A stretch of 64,000 nt of DNA, taken from Eubacteriales bacterium. GTDB lineage: Bacteria; Bacillota; Clostridia; Lachnospirales; Lachnospiraceae. The notes beneath the pieces are model-generated. The model was not told where the DNA came from and made no database searches. It saw nothing but the letters and a program-made list of their open reading frames with translations. Shown here piece by piece: positions 8,996 to 19,483 of the stretch; the stretch's first letter is position 1; the number at the start of each line of letters is the position of its first letter. A program made the position numbers and the translations under genes. The stretch lies in contig JAUNOK010000001.1 of the NCBI GenBank assembly GCA_030537195.1, positions 124,001 to 188,000 on the forward strand. The letters are read 5' to 3'.

Positions 8996-9007
8996 GTGTC
9001 ATAAAAT
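8979..9007 (+). promoter_or_regulatory. Promoter of the ATP synthase operon
   Basis: TTGACA (8979-8984), a 17-base spacer and TAAAAT (9002-9007) give a near-consensus vegetative promoter. The expected transcription start is near 9014, 44 bases before the atpB ATG, leaving a short leader with AAAGGAGGT at 9042-9050. Confidence 0.78.
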
Positions 9008-9057
9008 CCGTGAACAGAAAAGAAATATGTTTCATATTTAGAAAGGAGGTCGTGCAG

Positions 9058-9744
9058 ATGGATGCTTTGGTAGAAGGGCTTATGGAAGAACTTAATTGCG
9101 AGACAGTGTTCACTATACCTTTGTTTGGTGGAATTCCAGTATATGAATCCGTTGTTGTAACATGGATTATCATGGCTGTAGTATTCCTGTTGTGTATTCT
9201 GCTAAGCCGAAATCTAAGTGTGGAAAACCCCAGTCGCAGACAGGTCGTTGTTGAAACTGCAATAAAGGGACTTAATGATTTCTTCACAGAGACAGTAGGA
9301 GAAAAAGGAAAGGCTTACATCCCATATCTGTCAGCAATAGCGATATACATAGGAATTGCGAATCTGATAGGACTGCTTGGTTTCAAACCACCGACTAAGG
9401 ATATGAATGTCACAGCAACACTGGCAATAATGAGTATTGTGCTTATTGAAGTTGCAGGAATCAGAGCCAGAGGAACTAAAGGCTGGCTTAAGAGTTTTGC
9501 AGAGCCAATGCCTATAATACTTCCTATTAATATTCTGGAAGTATTTATCAAGCCCTTATCACTTTGCATGCGATTATTCGGTAATGTTTTAGGTTCATTT
9601 GTAATCATGGAATTATTAAAGATGGTAGTTCCAGCAGTTTTACCGGCAGTATTCAGTTGTTACTTCGATATATTCGATGGACTGATACAGGCGTATGTTT
9701 TCGTATTCTTAACTGGTCTTTTTATAAAAGAGGCTACAGAGTAA
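9058..9744 (+). CDS. atpB: ATP synthase Fo subunit a
   Basis: Subunit a forms the ion half-channels next to the c ring in the membrane. The 228-residue product has five to six membrane helices and the essential arginine R172 in SLCMRLFGN. ATG 9058 follows AAAGGAGGT by 7 bases. It is the first gene of an operon in the order B-E-F-H-A-G-D-C; no atpI homologue precedes it. Confidence 0.95.
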   Translation: MDALVEGLMEELNCETVFTIPLFGGIPVYESVVVTWIIMAVVFLLCILLSRNLSVENPSRRQVVVETAIKGLNDFFTETVGEKGKAYIPYLSAIAIYIGIANLIGLLGFKPPTKDMNVTATLAIMSIVLIEVAGIRARGTKGWLKSFAEPMPIILPINILEVFIKPLSLCMRLFGNVLGSFVIMELLKMVVPAVLPAVFSCYFDIFDGLIQAYVFVFLTGLFIKEATE

Positions 9745-9790
9745 GAGTACATGTAACAAGAATAAATGTTTTAAAAAGGAGATTATTATT

Positions 9791-10018
9791 ATGTCAACAA
9801 TTTTAGTAGCAATCGGAGCAGGTATAGCAGTATTAACAGGTATCGGTGCTGGTCTTGGTATCGGTAAGGCAACAAGCAGTGCAGTAGACGCTATCGCAAG
9901 ACAGCCAGAGGCAGAGAGCAAGATTAGTAAGTCACTTCTTTTAGGTTGTGCCCTTGCAGAGGCAACAGCTATTTACGGTTTCGTTATCGCCCTTCTTATA
10001 ATCCTTTTCTTAGGCTAA
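9791..10018 (+). CDS. atpE: ATP synthase Fo subunit c
   Basis: The 75-residue proteolipid forms the rotating c ring. It is two helices joined by the polar loop R37-QPE, with the ion-binding carboxylate E57 in LAEATAIYG. The first helix has a glycine-rich GxGxGxG stretch. The residues that complete a sodium site in Ilyobacter-type c subunits (a Gln in helix 1 and a Ser right after the Glu) are Ile and Ala here by my alignment, so proton coupling is more likely. It starts at ATG 9791 after AAAAGGAG. Confidence 0.95.
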   Translation: MSTILVAIGAGIAVLTGIGAGLGIGKATSSAVDAIARQPEAESKISKSLLLGCALAEATAIYGFVIALLIILFLG

Positions 10019-10069
10019 TACATTTGTGGGAAAGATAACTAAGACAAGATAGAAAGGAAGGCGAAGCTA

Positions 10070-10522
10070 GTGTTAAGTATAGATCCATGGAATATATTAT
10101 GGACAGTAGTCAATCTGCTCGTCTTATATCTGGTGTTTAAGAAGTTCCTGTTTAAGCCTGTTATGAAAGTAATCAATGCAAGAGAAGATATGATTAAGCA
10201 GCAGTTTGATGACGCTAAGAAGAGTCAGGAAGAAGCAGACGCATTAAAGGCTTCATATGATGAAAAGCTTGAAAGTGCCAAGACAGAAGCTGATGAGATT
10301 ATTGTAAATGCAAGAAACAGAGCACAGCAGGAGCATGAGGCAGCTTTGGAAAAGACCAGAAAAGAAACAGAAGTAATGCTTGAAAAAGCAAAGGCTGATA
10401 TAGCTACAGAGAAAGAGAAAGCAACAGAAGCCGCACAGGCAGACATTGCAAGACTTGCTCTTATAGCTGCAAGAAAAATCGTAAAGACAGGTGATGCTCA
10501 TGACGCAGGCAGCAGTAAATAA
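10070..10522 (+). CDS. atpF: ATP synthase Fo subunit b
   Basis: Subunit b is the peripheral stalk: one N-terminal membrane helix (about residues 8-25) and a long charged coiled coil rich in Lys, Glu and Ala that reaches the F1 head. The product has 150 residues. Translation starts at GTG 10070 with GAAAGGAAGG about 9 bases upstream. Its 3' end overlaps the start of atpH by 23 bases, indicating coupled translation. Confidence 0.94.
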   Translation: MLSIDPWNILWTVVNLLVLYLVFKKFLFKPVMKVINAREDMIKQQFDDAKKSQEEADALKASYDEKLESAKTEADEIIVNARNRAQQEHEAALEKTRKETEVMLEKAKADIATEKEKATEAAQADIARLALIAARKIVKTGDAHDAGSSK

Positions 10523-11021
10523 TGCAATAGTTTTACACCGTTTGTCTGTTGGCAGAGAGGATGTAAGAAGAGCTGACGAGTTATACAGTAAGACTCCGGA
10601 ACTTCAGAAAATCCTCACGAATCCTGAGGTGTCTCTTGCAAAGAAATATGACATCATTGATAAAGTATTTGCACTTGATGATACCAAAGAGCTTATGAAG
10701 AATTTCATTAAGGAAATGTGTAAGCTTGGCAATTGTGATGAGATGAGAGATATATTTGATTCATATTACAGAATTGATGATGAAGCAAACCACATTTTAA
10801 AAGCAGAGCTTATAAGTGCAGACAGCAGTGATGAAGAGGAAAATGCAAAGCAGGCACAGGATTTCTTAAAGAGCAGATATCCGGATTATACAATTGAACT
10901 GACAAAGACAGTTGATGCGGATCTCTTAGGCGGATATGTTATAAGAGCGCATCACAAGGAATACGACAGAAGTTTTGAAGGTCGTTTTCGTCAGCTTGAA
11001 AGAAAATTAACTGGGAGGTGA
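10500..11021 (+). CDS. atpH: ATP synthase F1 subunit delta
   Basis: Delta caps F1 and binds the b stalk. The product has about 173 residues, with the helical N-terminal domain and the C-terminal [13 protein letters not shown] region ([10 protein letters not shown] here). I prefer ATG 10500, 6 bases after AGGTGA; GTG 10491 and ATG 10494 are in frame but are less well spaced. The start lies within atpF, and the stop TGA is part of the ribosome binding site of atpA (GGGAGGTGA). Confidence 0.93.
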   Translation: MTQAAVNNAIVLHRLSVGREDVRRADELYSKTPELQKILTNPEVSLAKKYDIIDKVFALDDTKELMKNFIKEMCKLGNCDEMRDIFDSYYRIDDEANHILKAELISADSSDEEENAKQAQDFLKSRYPDYTIELTKTVDADLLGGYVIRAHHKEYDRSFEGRFRQLERKLTGR

Positions 11022-11026
11022 CCCCT

Positions 11027-12523
11027 GTGGGCGCAATTAGTGCAACAGATATTATCTCCATTATCCAGAGTGAGATTGAGAATTTCAATTGGGACGAGGC
11101 AAGCCGCGAGACTGGTAATGTAATATGGGTCGGCGACGGAATTGCTACTGTATACGGAATTGACCATGCAATGTATGGTGAAATCGTAGTATTTGATAAT
11201 GGAGTAAAAGGAATGGTTCAGGATATCCGTGAGAATGAGATAGGTGTTATCTTGTTCGGCAGGGATACAGGAATCAAAGAAGGAACTAAGGTTGTAAGAA
11301 CCAAGAAGAAAGCCGGAATTCCGGTAGGCAGTGCATTTGTAGGAAGAGTAATCAATGCACTTGGCGAGCCTATTGATGGAAAAGGCGATATTAAAGAAGA
11401 AGATTACAGACCAATCGAGGAAGATGCCCCTGGTATCGTAGACCGAAAGTCTGTAAGCACACCAATGGAAACAGGAATACTTTCAATTGATTCAATGTTC
11501 CCAATTGGCCGTGGACAGCGAGAACTTATCATTGGTGACCGTCAGACTGGTAAGACATCAATTGCCACAGATACAATTATTAACCAGAAGGGTAAAGGCG
11601 TTATCTGTGTGTATGTTGCAATCGGTCAGAAGGCATCTACAGTTGCCAAGGTAGTTTCAACACTTACAAAGCATGGTGCAATGGATTATTCAATTGTTGT
11701 ATCTTCAACAGCAAGTGATCCTGCATCACTTCAGTATATAGCTCCATATGCAGGTACTGCAATGGCAGAACATTTCATGCATCAGGGCAGGGATGTTCTT
11801 ATAGTATATGATGATCTGAGCAAGCATGCGGTAGCATACAGAGCGCTTTCACTTCTGCTTGAAAGATCACCTGGACGAGAGGCTTATCCTGGAGATGTAT
11901 TCTATCTTCATTCAAGACTTCTTGAAAGATCAAGCCGTTTGAGTGATGCATTAGGCGGGGGCTCAATAACAGCACTTCCTATAATAGAGACACAGGCTGG
12001 TGATGTATCAGCATACATTCCAACAAATGTTATCTCTATCACAGATGGTCAGATATTCCTTGAAACTAACCTGTTTAATTCGGGTATGAGACCAGCCGTT
12101 AATGTAGGTCTTTCAGTTTCGCGAGTTGGTGGTGCAGCCCAGACTAAGGCAATGAAGAAGGCATCAGGAAGCATAAGAATTGACCTTGCACAGTACAGAG
12201 AGATGGAAGTATTTACACAGTTTGCATCAGATCTTGATGATGCAACCAAGGCGCAGTTACAGCACGGAAAAGCCCTTATGGAGCTTTTGAAGCAGCCACT
12301 CTCCCATCCGCTTTCAATGCATGAGCAGGTTATGACACTTATTATGGCTAACAACGGCGTATTTGATGAGATACCTACTAAGGAAGTTAAGAAACACCAG
12401 ACAGAATTACTTGAATTCTTAGATCTCAAGCATCCTGAATTAGGAAAGCAGATTGAAGAGAAGAAAGAGATTAATGATGAGCTGGTTAAGAATATTCTGG
12501 AAGCAGTTAAAGAATTTGCATAA
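11027..12523 (+). CDS. atpA: ATP synthase F1 subunit alpha
   Basis: Alpha forms the non-catalytic nucleotide sites of the F1 hexamer. The P-loop GDRQTGKT lies near residue 170 and the Walker B-like LIVYDD near 266. The length (498) is typical. Start: GGGAGGTG (11013-11020) sits 6 bases before GTG 11027, giving an N-terminus like that of other alpha subunits. An in-frame GTG at 11018 is part of the ribosome binding site itself and is an unlikely start. GTG is therefore used, as in atpF. Confidence 0.95.
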   Translation: MGAISATDIISIIQSEIENFNWDEASRETGNVIWVGDGIATVYGIDHAMYGEIVVFDNGVKGMVQDIRENEIGVILFGRDTGIKEGTKVVRTKKKAGIPVGSAFVGRVINALGEPIDGKGDIKEEDYRPIEEDAPGIVDRKSVSTPMETGILSIDSMFPIGRGQRELIIGDRQTGKTSIATDTIINQKGKGVICVYVAIGQKASTVAKVVSTLTKHGAMDYSIVVSSTASDPASLQYIAPYAGTAMAEHFMHQGRDVLIVYDDLSKHAVAYRALSLLLERSPGREAYPGDVFYLHSRLLERSSRLSDALGGGSITALPIIETQAGDVSAYIPTNVISITDGQIFLETNLFNSGMRPAVNVGLSVSRVGGAAQTKAMKKASGSIRIDLAQYREMEVFTQFASDLDDATKAQLQHGKALMELLKQPLSHPLSMHEQVMTLIMANNGVFDEIPTKEVKKHQTELLEFLDLKHPELGKQIEEKKEINDELVKNILEAVKEFA

Positions 12524-12557
12524 TGCATTGTGCTAAAAGAAAGGTAAGCGTATAGAT

Positions 12558-14863
<2,306 letters not shown>

Positions 14864-14887
14864 CATTCTGCCAGAAAGGAAAAACTA

Positions 14888-15301
14888 ATGGCTACAAGTT
14901 CATTTTATTTAAAAGTAATATCAGCTAACCGGGTGTTTTTCGCTGGCAAATGCCGTTCTCTTATTGTGCCTGAGTTCGATGGGCAGAAGGAAATTCTTGC
15001 CCATCATGAGGACATGGTTATTGCAATTGATGAAGGCCAGATGAAATTCCAGCCAGAGGGCAGTGATGAATGGATTCATGCTGTTGTCGGAATGGGCTTT
15101 GTTGAAATCGTCAACAACCGTGTGACTCTTCTTGTTGAGACAGCAGAAAAGCCTGAAGAAATCGATGTAAGAAGAGCCGAGGAAGCCAAGCAGAGGGCTG
15201 AAGAGAGACTTCGTCAGAAGCAGAGTATCCATGAGTATTATCACTCAAGAGCAGCGCTTGCAAGAGCTATGGCAAGACTTAAGGCAACATCTGGAAAGTA
15301 A
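14888..15301 (+). CDS. atpC: ATP synthase F1 subunit epsilon
   Basis: Epsilon couples the shaft to the c ring and can inhibit ATP hydrolysis. The 137-residue product has the N-terminal beta sandwich (to about residue 88) and two C-terminal helices rich in Arg, Ala and Glu. AGAAAGGA precedes ATG 14888. It is the last gene of the operon and is followed by a strong terminator 15 bases after the stop. Confidence 0.94.
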   Translation: MATSSFYLKVISANRVFFAGKCRSLIVPEFDGQKEILAHHEDMVIAIDEGQMKFQPEGSDEWIHAVVGMGFVEIVNNRVTLLVETAEKPEEIDVRRAEEAKQRAEERLRQKQSIHEYYHSRAALARAMARLKATSGK

Positions 15302-15316
15302 TAAATTATATAAAAA

Positions 15317-15353
15317 CCGCCCGGACAGGAGCAATCCATGTCCGGGCGGCTTT
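15317..15353. terminator. Bidirectional terminator between atpC and the symporter
   Basis: A perfect 11-base GC-rich stem (CCGCCCGGACA, 15317-15327, with its complement 15339-15349) is flanked by A5 on the left and T3 on the right. It serves both convergent genes. Confidence 0.88.
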
Positions 15354-15365
15354 CATATATAAGAC

Positions 15366-16784
15366 CTACTCAATCTCTTTTTTCTTAATTCTATCAAGAT
15401 AATCTTTAGTTTCCTTAGCAACCACTCCGCTTAAAGCAACAAGTGCGATAAGGTTAGGAATAGCCATCAGACCATTAAAGATATCTGCGATTGTCCATAC
15501 AGCAGATACTGTCATGTAAGGACCGATGAATACACAGAGGATATATAACCATCTGTATACTTTGATACATTTCTTCTTGCCATTAGTAAGATATTCAAGG
15601 CATCGCTCAGAATAATAATCCCAGCCGAGAATAGTTGTAAATGCGAAGAATACGAGGCATAACATAAGGATAAATGAAGCAACTCCGTCAGGGAAAGGAA
15701 GTCCTAACTGGAATGCCTTAGTTGTTACTGCAACACCTTCAAGTCCCATATCATAAGCGCCTGTAACAACAATTGCAATACCTGTAATTGAACAGATAAT
15801 GATTGTATCAATAAATGTACCTGTCATAGATACAAGACCCTGACGTACAGGTTCGTTAGTACGGGCAGCGGCAGCAGCGATAGGAGCACTACCAAGACCG
15901 GCTTCATTAGAGAAGATACCTCTTGCAATACCCTTCTGCATAGCTACAATCATAGCACCAAGAGCACCACCTGCAGCGGCTTTAACACCAAATGCGCTCT
16001 GTACAATAGTAAGGAGAGCAGCAGGAACATCAGTAATATTAAATATAATAATAAGAATTCCGGCAATAAAATATGTTGCAGCCATAAATGGAACAACAAC
16101 CTGTGCAACCTTGGAAATTCTCTTGATTCCACCAATAAGAACGAGGGCAACACAGAATGTAAGGATAAGACAGCTTATAACTACAGTCCACGAATATGTT
16201 CTGCCAAATAATGAAACAGTCCATGAGTTATTAGGATCAAAGAAATTATTAACAGCAGAAGAAATACCATTTACCTGTGTAAATGTACCGATTCCCAAAA
16301 GACCAACGCCTACACCGAAGAAGGCGAATATCTTTGCAAGCCATTTCCACTTAGGACCCATACCGTGTTCAATGTAATTGAAAGGTCCACCGACAACATG
16401 ACCATCTTCGTCAACCTGTCTGAACTTTACAGCTAAGAGACATTCTGAATATTTGGTAGCAGTACCAACTAAAGCTGCAAGCCACATCCAGAATAATGCT
16501 CCCGGACCACCAGCTACAATAGCGGTAGCAACACCGACAATATTACCAGTACCGATTGTTGCTGAAAGTGCTGTACATAATGCTGCGAAACTGCTCACTT
16601 CACCGTGCTTGCCATCAGTTTCGTCTTTGAAAATGTACTTAAATGCTCGCCCAAGATTAGTAAACTGGACGCCCTTAAGTCTGATAGTAAGGAACAGACC
16701 AACAGCAAGGATAAGAACAATGAGAGGGATTCCCCAGACATATGCGTCAATAGTATCGAGAATAGTATTGATTTTACTAAACAT
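15366..16784 (-). CDS. Sodium:alanine/glycine symporter (AGCS family)
   Basis: This 472-residue membrane protein belongs to the alanine or glycine:cation symporter family, importing small neutral amino acids with sodium. About eleven membrane helices are visible, and the family signature lies at ATIGTGNIVGVATAI near residue 72 and GGPFNYIEHGMG near 131. It starts at the ATG ending at 16784 with AGGGAGAG upstream. It is divergent from fhs, whose leader contains a glycine riboswitch, so glycine may be among its substrates. That riboswitch is on the other strand and does not control this gene directly. Confidence 0.92.
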   Translation of the reverse strand: MFSKINTILDTIDAYVWGIPLIVLILAVGLFLTIRLKGVQFTNLGRAFKYIFKDETDGKHGEVSSFAALCTALSATIGTGNIVGVATAIVAGGPGALFWMWLAALVGTATKYSECLLAVKFRQVDEDGHVVGGPFNYIEHGMGPKWKWLAKIFAFFGVGVGLLGIGTFTQVNGISSAVNNFFDPNNSWTVSLFGRTYSWTVVISCLILTFCVALVLIGGIKRISKVAQVVVPFMAATYFIAGILIIIFNITDVPAALLTIVQSAFGVKAAAGGALGAMIVAMQKGIARGIFSNEAGLGSAPIAAAAARTNEPVRQGLVSMTGTFIDTIIICSITGIAIVVTGAYDMGLEGVAVTTKAFQLGLPFPDGVASFILMLCLVFFAFTTILGWDYYSERCLEYLTNGKKKCIKVYRWLYILCVFIGPYMTVSAVWTIADIFNGLMAIPNLIALVALSGVVAKETKDYLDRIKKKEIE

Positions 16785-16821
16785 ATTATATACTCTCCCT
16801 TTTTATAAAAAATTAAGACAA

Positions 16822-16850
16822 ATTTTACCACAAAAGAACATTTTTTTCAA
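16822..16850 (-). promoter_or_regulatory. Promoter of the AGCS symporter
   Basis: On the minus strand TTGAAA (16845-16850), 17 bases and TAAAAT (16822-16827) form a good vegetative promoter 38 bases before the ATG. Confidence 0.68.
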
Positions 16851-16902
16851 TTAAATACCATTAGTTCCTAATATAATAAACAATTTTGTGAAATGTTGCT
16901 TA

Positions 16903-16931
16903 TTGACAAACCGTATCAATTTATATATCAT
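16903..16931 (+). promoter_or_regulatory. Likely promoter of the fhs leader
   Basis: TTGACA (16903-16908), 17 bases and TATCAT (16926-16931) point toward the glycine riboswitch and fhs. The predicted start lies near 16938, just before a hairpin with a T tract. Confidence 0.6.
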
Positions 16932-16945
16932 TGTTGAAAACGAAG

Positions 16946-16976
16946 GCGTTTTGCATATGTAGCAAGACGCTTTTTT
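16946..16976 (+). terminator. Terminator-like hairpin right after the fhs promoter
   Basis: GCGTTTTGC (16946-16954) pairs with GCAAGACGC (16962-16970, one G-U pair) and is followed by six T. It would lie at the very 5' end of the fhs transcript, before the riboswitch. Either the riboswitch has its own weaker promoter downstream or this is an extra attenuation point. Confidence 0.6.
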
Positions 16977-17045
16977 CCTTATTAAGGACAGTGATGGATA
17001 TATTCGTCTGTTATTTTTCTTGTAAGGTAATATCCGGAAGATGTA

Positions 17046-17252
17046 ATCGGGAGAGACTGCTTAAAAAGGCAGCGCCGAAGGTGACAGCGAAAACTCTCAG
17101 GCAAAAGGACCGGTTATGGACGGAACTCTGGAGAGCTGGTATTAACAGCACCGAAGAAGCAATCCGCAGACAAAATGTGTGTTTCATATAACAGGCACAT
17201 TTATACAATATATAATTGACTGGCGGAGAATCTTTCAGGTTTTTAACAGAGG
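17046..17252 (+). promoter_or_regulatory. Tandem glycine riboswitch
   Basis: Two glycine aptamers are clear. The first (about 17046-17134) has GGGAGAGAC, GCGCCGAAGGTGACAGC, AACTCTCAGGCAAAAGGAC. The second (about 17126-17252) has CTGGAGAGC, AGCACCGAAGAAGCAA and a degenerate closing segment ATCTTTCAGGTTTTTAACAGAGG. This is the classical cooperative arrangement on the plus strand upstream of fhs. The last bases of aptamer 2 (AGAGG, 17248-17252) are also the 5' arm of a terminator, which predicts that bound glycine prevents termination and turns fhs on. Confidence 0.92.
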
Positions 17253-17291
17253 CATAGGTGTATTAAAGTGCGCCTGTATCCTCTTGTTTTT
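17248..17291 (+). terminator. Riboswitch-controlled terminator
   Basis: AGAGGCATAGGTG (17248-17260) pairs with CGCCTGTATCCTCT (17271-17284) and a T-rich tract (TGTTTTTAT) follows. Its 5' arm overlaps the closing strand of the second glycine aptamer, as expected of an ON switch. Confidence 0.78.
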
Positions 17292-17382
17292 ATGTAAAGA
17301 TATATTCAGAAGAACTTCTTGAAAATCTTGATAAGACAGGATTGCAAGGCACGAAAAGGCTAAAGCAAAGGAGAGAAACATT

Positions 17383-19053
17383 ATGAAGACAGACATTGAA
17401 ATTGCACAGGAAGCGGTAATGGAACCAATTAAGAATGTTGCAGCAAAATGCGGCATAAGTGAGGATGATCTTGAATTATACGGAAAGTATAAGGCAAAGA
17501 TATCAGATGAGTACATTAACAGCATTAAGAACAATGAAGATGGAAAGTTAATTCTTGTTACAGCCATCAATCCAACTCCAGCAGGAGAGGGAAAGACAAC
17601 AATTACTGTTGGACTTGGAGAAGCATTTGGCAAGCTTGGTAAGAAGGCTGTTATTGCACTTCGTGAGCCGTCTCTTGGCCCATGTTTTGGTATCAAAGGT
17701 GGTGCAGCAGGTGGTGGATATGCACAGGTTGTTCCTATGGAAGAACTGAATCTGCATTTTACAGGTGATTTCCATGCAATTACATCAGCTAACAACTTAT
17801 GTGCAGCACTTCTTGATAACCATATCCAGCAGGGTAATGAGCTTGGAATTGACCCAAGATGTGTTACATGGAAAAGATGTATGGATATGAATGACCGTGT
17901 TCTTAGAAATATTGTTGTAGGACTTGGTTCTAAGGTTGACGGAACAGTAAGAGAGGATCATTTTGTTATCACAGTTGCATCAGAGATTATGGCAGTATTA
18001 TGTCTTGCAATAGATATGAAAGATTTAAAGGAAAGACTTGGTAAGATGGTAGTTGCTTACAATTATCAGGGACAGCCTGTTACAGCAGCAGACATCAAGG
18101 CAGTTGGTTCAATGGCAGCATTGTTAAAGGATGCATTAAAGCCTAACCTTATCCAGACACTTGAGCATACACCAGCGTTAGTACATGGTGGACCATTTGC
18201 CAATATCGCACATGGCTGTAACTCAGTAAGAGCAACTAAGACAGCACTTAAGATGGCAGATTATGTTATTACAGAGGCAGGATTTGGCGCAGACCTGGGT
18301 GCAGAGAAGTTCTTCGATATTAAGTGCCGTAAGTCAGGCTTAAAGCCAGACGCAGTTGTATTAGTAGCGACAGTTAGAGCACTTAAGTATAACGGCGGAG
18401 TACCTAAGACAGAATTATCAGCAGAGAATCTTGACGCATTAAAGAAAGGTATCGTAAACCTTGAAAAGCATATAGAGAATCTTCAGAAATACGGTGTGCC
18501 TGTAGTTGTTACACTTAATGCATTTGTATCAGATACACAGGCAGAATTAGATTATATACAGAAGTTCTGTGAAGATAAAGGATGTGAATTCGCCCTTGCC
18601 AAGGTATGGGAAAAAGGTGGAGAAGGTGGAATCGAACTTGCAGAGAAAGTTCTTAAGACACTTGAGACAAAGAAGAGCAACTTCCACTATCTTTATGAGA
18701 CAGACCAGCCAGTTAAAGCAAAGATTGAAACAATTGCCAAAGAAATATATGGTGCTGGAAGCGTTAATTATTCAGCAGCAGCTAACAAGCAGATTGCACA
18801 GCTTGAGCAGTTAGGATTTGGTAATCTTCCAATCTGTATGGCTAAGACACAGTACTCACTTTCAGATGATCCAACATTACTTGGTCGTCCGGAAGGATTT
18901 GAGATGAATGTAAGAGAAGCATATGTATCAGCAGGTGCAGGCTTCATAGTAGTACTTACAGGTTCAGTAATGACAATGCCAGGACTTTCTAAATCACCAG
19001 CAGCTTATAATATAGATGTTAATGATGATGGGGTAATAACTGGGTTATTCTAG
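17383..19053 (+). CDS. fhs: Formate-tetrahydrofolate ligase
   Basis: Fhs makes 10-formyl-tetrahydrofolate from formate, ATP and tetrahydrofolate, feeding one-carbon units to purine, Met and Ser/Gly metabolism. The 556-residue length is standard, and the ATP-binding segment [15 protein letters not shown] lies at about 64-78. The C-terminus ends in the family motif with ITGLF. AAAGGAGAG precedes ATG 17383. It is a single-gene transcript behind a glycine riboswitch. Glycine induction makes sense if glycine cleavage or serine-glycine exchange alters the folate pool, but this is inference. Confidence 0.96.
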   Translation: MKTDIEIAQEAVMEPIKNVAAKCGISEDDLELYGKYKAKISDEYINSIKNNEDGKLILVTAINPTPAGEGKTTITVGLGEAFGKLGKKAVIALREPSLGPCFGIKGGAAGGGYAQVVPMEELNLHFTGDFHAITSANNLCAALLDNHIQQGNELGIDPRCVTWKRCMDMNDRVLRNIVVGLGSKVDGTVREDHFVITVASEIMAVLCLAIDMKDLKERLGKMVVAYNYQGQPVTAADIKAVGSMAALLKDALKPNLIQTLEHTPALVHGGPFANIAHGCNSVRATKTALKMADYVITEAGFGADLGAEKFFDIKCRKSGLKPDAVVLVATVRALKYNGGVPKTELSAENLDALKKGIVNLEKHIENLQKYGVPVVVTLNAFVSDTQAELDYIQKFCEDKGCEFALAKVWEKGGEGGIELAEKVLKTLETKKSNFHYLYETDQPVKAKIETIAKEIYGAGSVNYSAAANKQIAQLEQLGFGNLPICMAKTQYSLSDDPTLLGRPEGFEMNVREAYVSAGAGFIVVLTGSVMTMPGLSKSPAAYNIDVNDDGVITGLF

Positions 19054-19061
19054 GGAAAGTG

Positions 19062-19262
19062 ACTCCCGGGAGTGGGAGGCAGGTGGAACTGTATAGCATA
19101 TTTTCAAACGCGCTCTCGCTCGGGCGAAGACGCAGCGGTACTAAGTTTGCGTGGATTTGCCGCCATTAGGCGGCTTTCCACGCGAACTAAGTGCCGGCGT
19201 CTTCTTACGGTTTGAAAATATGCTATACAGCCCACCAGCCTCCGAACTTCCGGGAGTTTTTT
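19062..19262 (+). terminator. Giant structured terminator, element A of a repeat family
   Basis: Starting 8 bases after the fhs stop, a nearly continuous stem of about 45 pairs forms between 19062-19109 and 19210-19257: ACTCCCGGGAG with CTTCCGGGAGT, GGAGGC/GCCTCC, and a perfect 21-base arm (19089-19109 with 19210-19230). T6 follows, so it acts as the fhs terminator. The apical part holds a second nested hairpin (GAAGACGC/GCGTCTTC, GCGTGG/CCACGC, GCCGCC/GGCGGC) with an ACTAAGT on each side of an internal loop. Its GC content is well above that of the genes around it. The core recurs in element B at 19347-19462 in the opposite orientation. Confidence 0.75.
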
Positions 19263-19284
19263 CTACATGGTGGAGGGACGGTCG

Positions 19285-19346
19285 GTTTCTTCAAGCCAGT
19301 ACAACCTTGCCAAAGGCGGGGCGGGGCAGTTGTCCGGTAAAGAAAA
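19285..19346. repeat. GC-rich hairpin between elements A and B
   Basis: TTTCTT near 19286-19291 pairs with AAGAAA near 19340-19345, and CCAGTACAAC (19296-19305) with GTTGTCCGG (19329-19337), around a G-rich loop. It fills the space between the two large elements, so almost the whole 430-base gap is paired. Its role is unknown. Confidence 0.45.
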
Positions 19347-19462
19347 GCCCAGCCGTGTATATATCTAAAATCAAAACCGTATGAAGACGCCGGAACTAGG
19401 TACCGCTGCGTCGGAATCCGAGCGAAAGCGGGTTTTGATTTTAGATATATACACGGCTGGGC
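19347..19462 (-). terminator. Element B, long-armed hairpin after the YhgE gene
   Basis: A perfect 32-base inverted repeat (19347-19378 and 19431-19462) encloses a 52-base loop. Read on the minus strand, the loop contains CGCTTTCGCTCGG, GACGCAGCGGTAC and CCGGCGTCTTCATACGG, closely matching the core of element A read on the plus strand. The arms differ from those of A but are fully complementary. On the minus strand it begins 21 bases after the stop of the YhgE gene and is followed by TTTTCTTT, so it is placed as that gene's terminator. Confidence 0.75.
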
Positions 19463-19483
19463 GTGCTTTATGGGAGCAGCCTT

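Larger units (their letters stand above)
8737..9057. other. AT-rich gap before the ATP synthase operon
   Basis: These 320 bases hold no gene. They contain a 12-base palindrome (ATAACCGGTTAT, 8756-8767), a weak TTGACA/TAAATA pair at 8823-8851, the hairpin at 8955-8995 and the strong promoter at 8979-9007. An in-frame GTG at 9010 would extend atpB upstream but lies at the expected transcription start and lacks a ribosome binding site. Confidence 0.6.

Noticed and set aside
9010..9057. Upstream GTG extension of atpB
   Set aside because: The GTG lies at the predicted transcription start; ATG 9058 has a perfect binding site and a family-like N-terminus.
16931..17191. 86-residue frame across the glycine riboswitch
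   Set aside because: The sequence is explained by the aptamers and there is no ribosome binding site.
19151..19384. 77-residue frame in the fhs-YhgE gap
   Set aside because: It runs through both hairpin elements and their spacer, and the codon use and residues look random.
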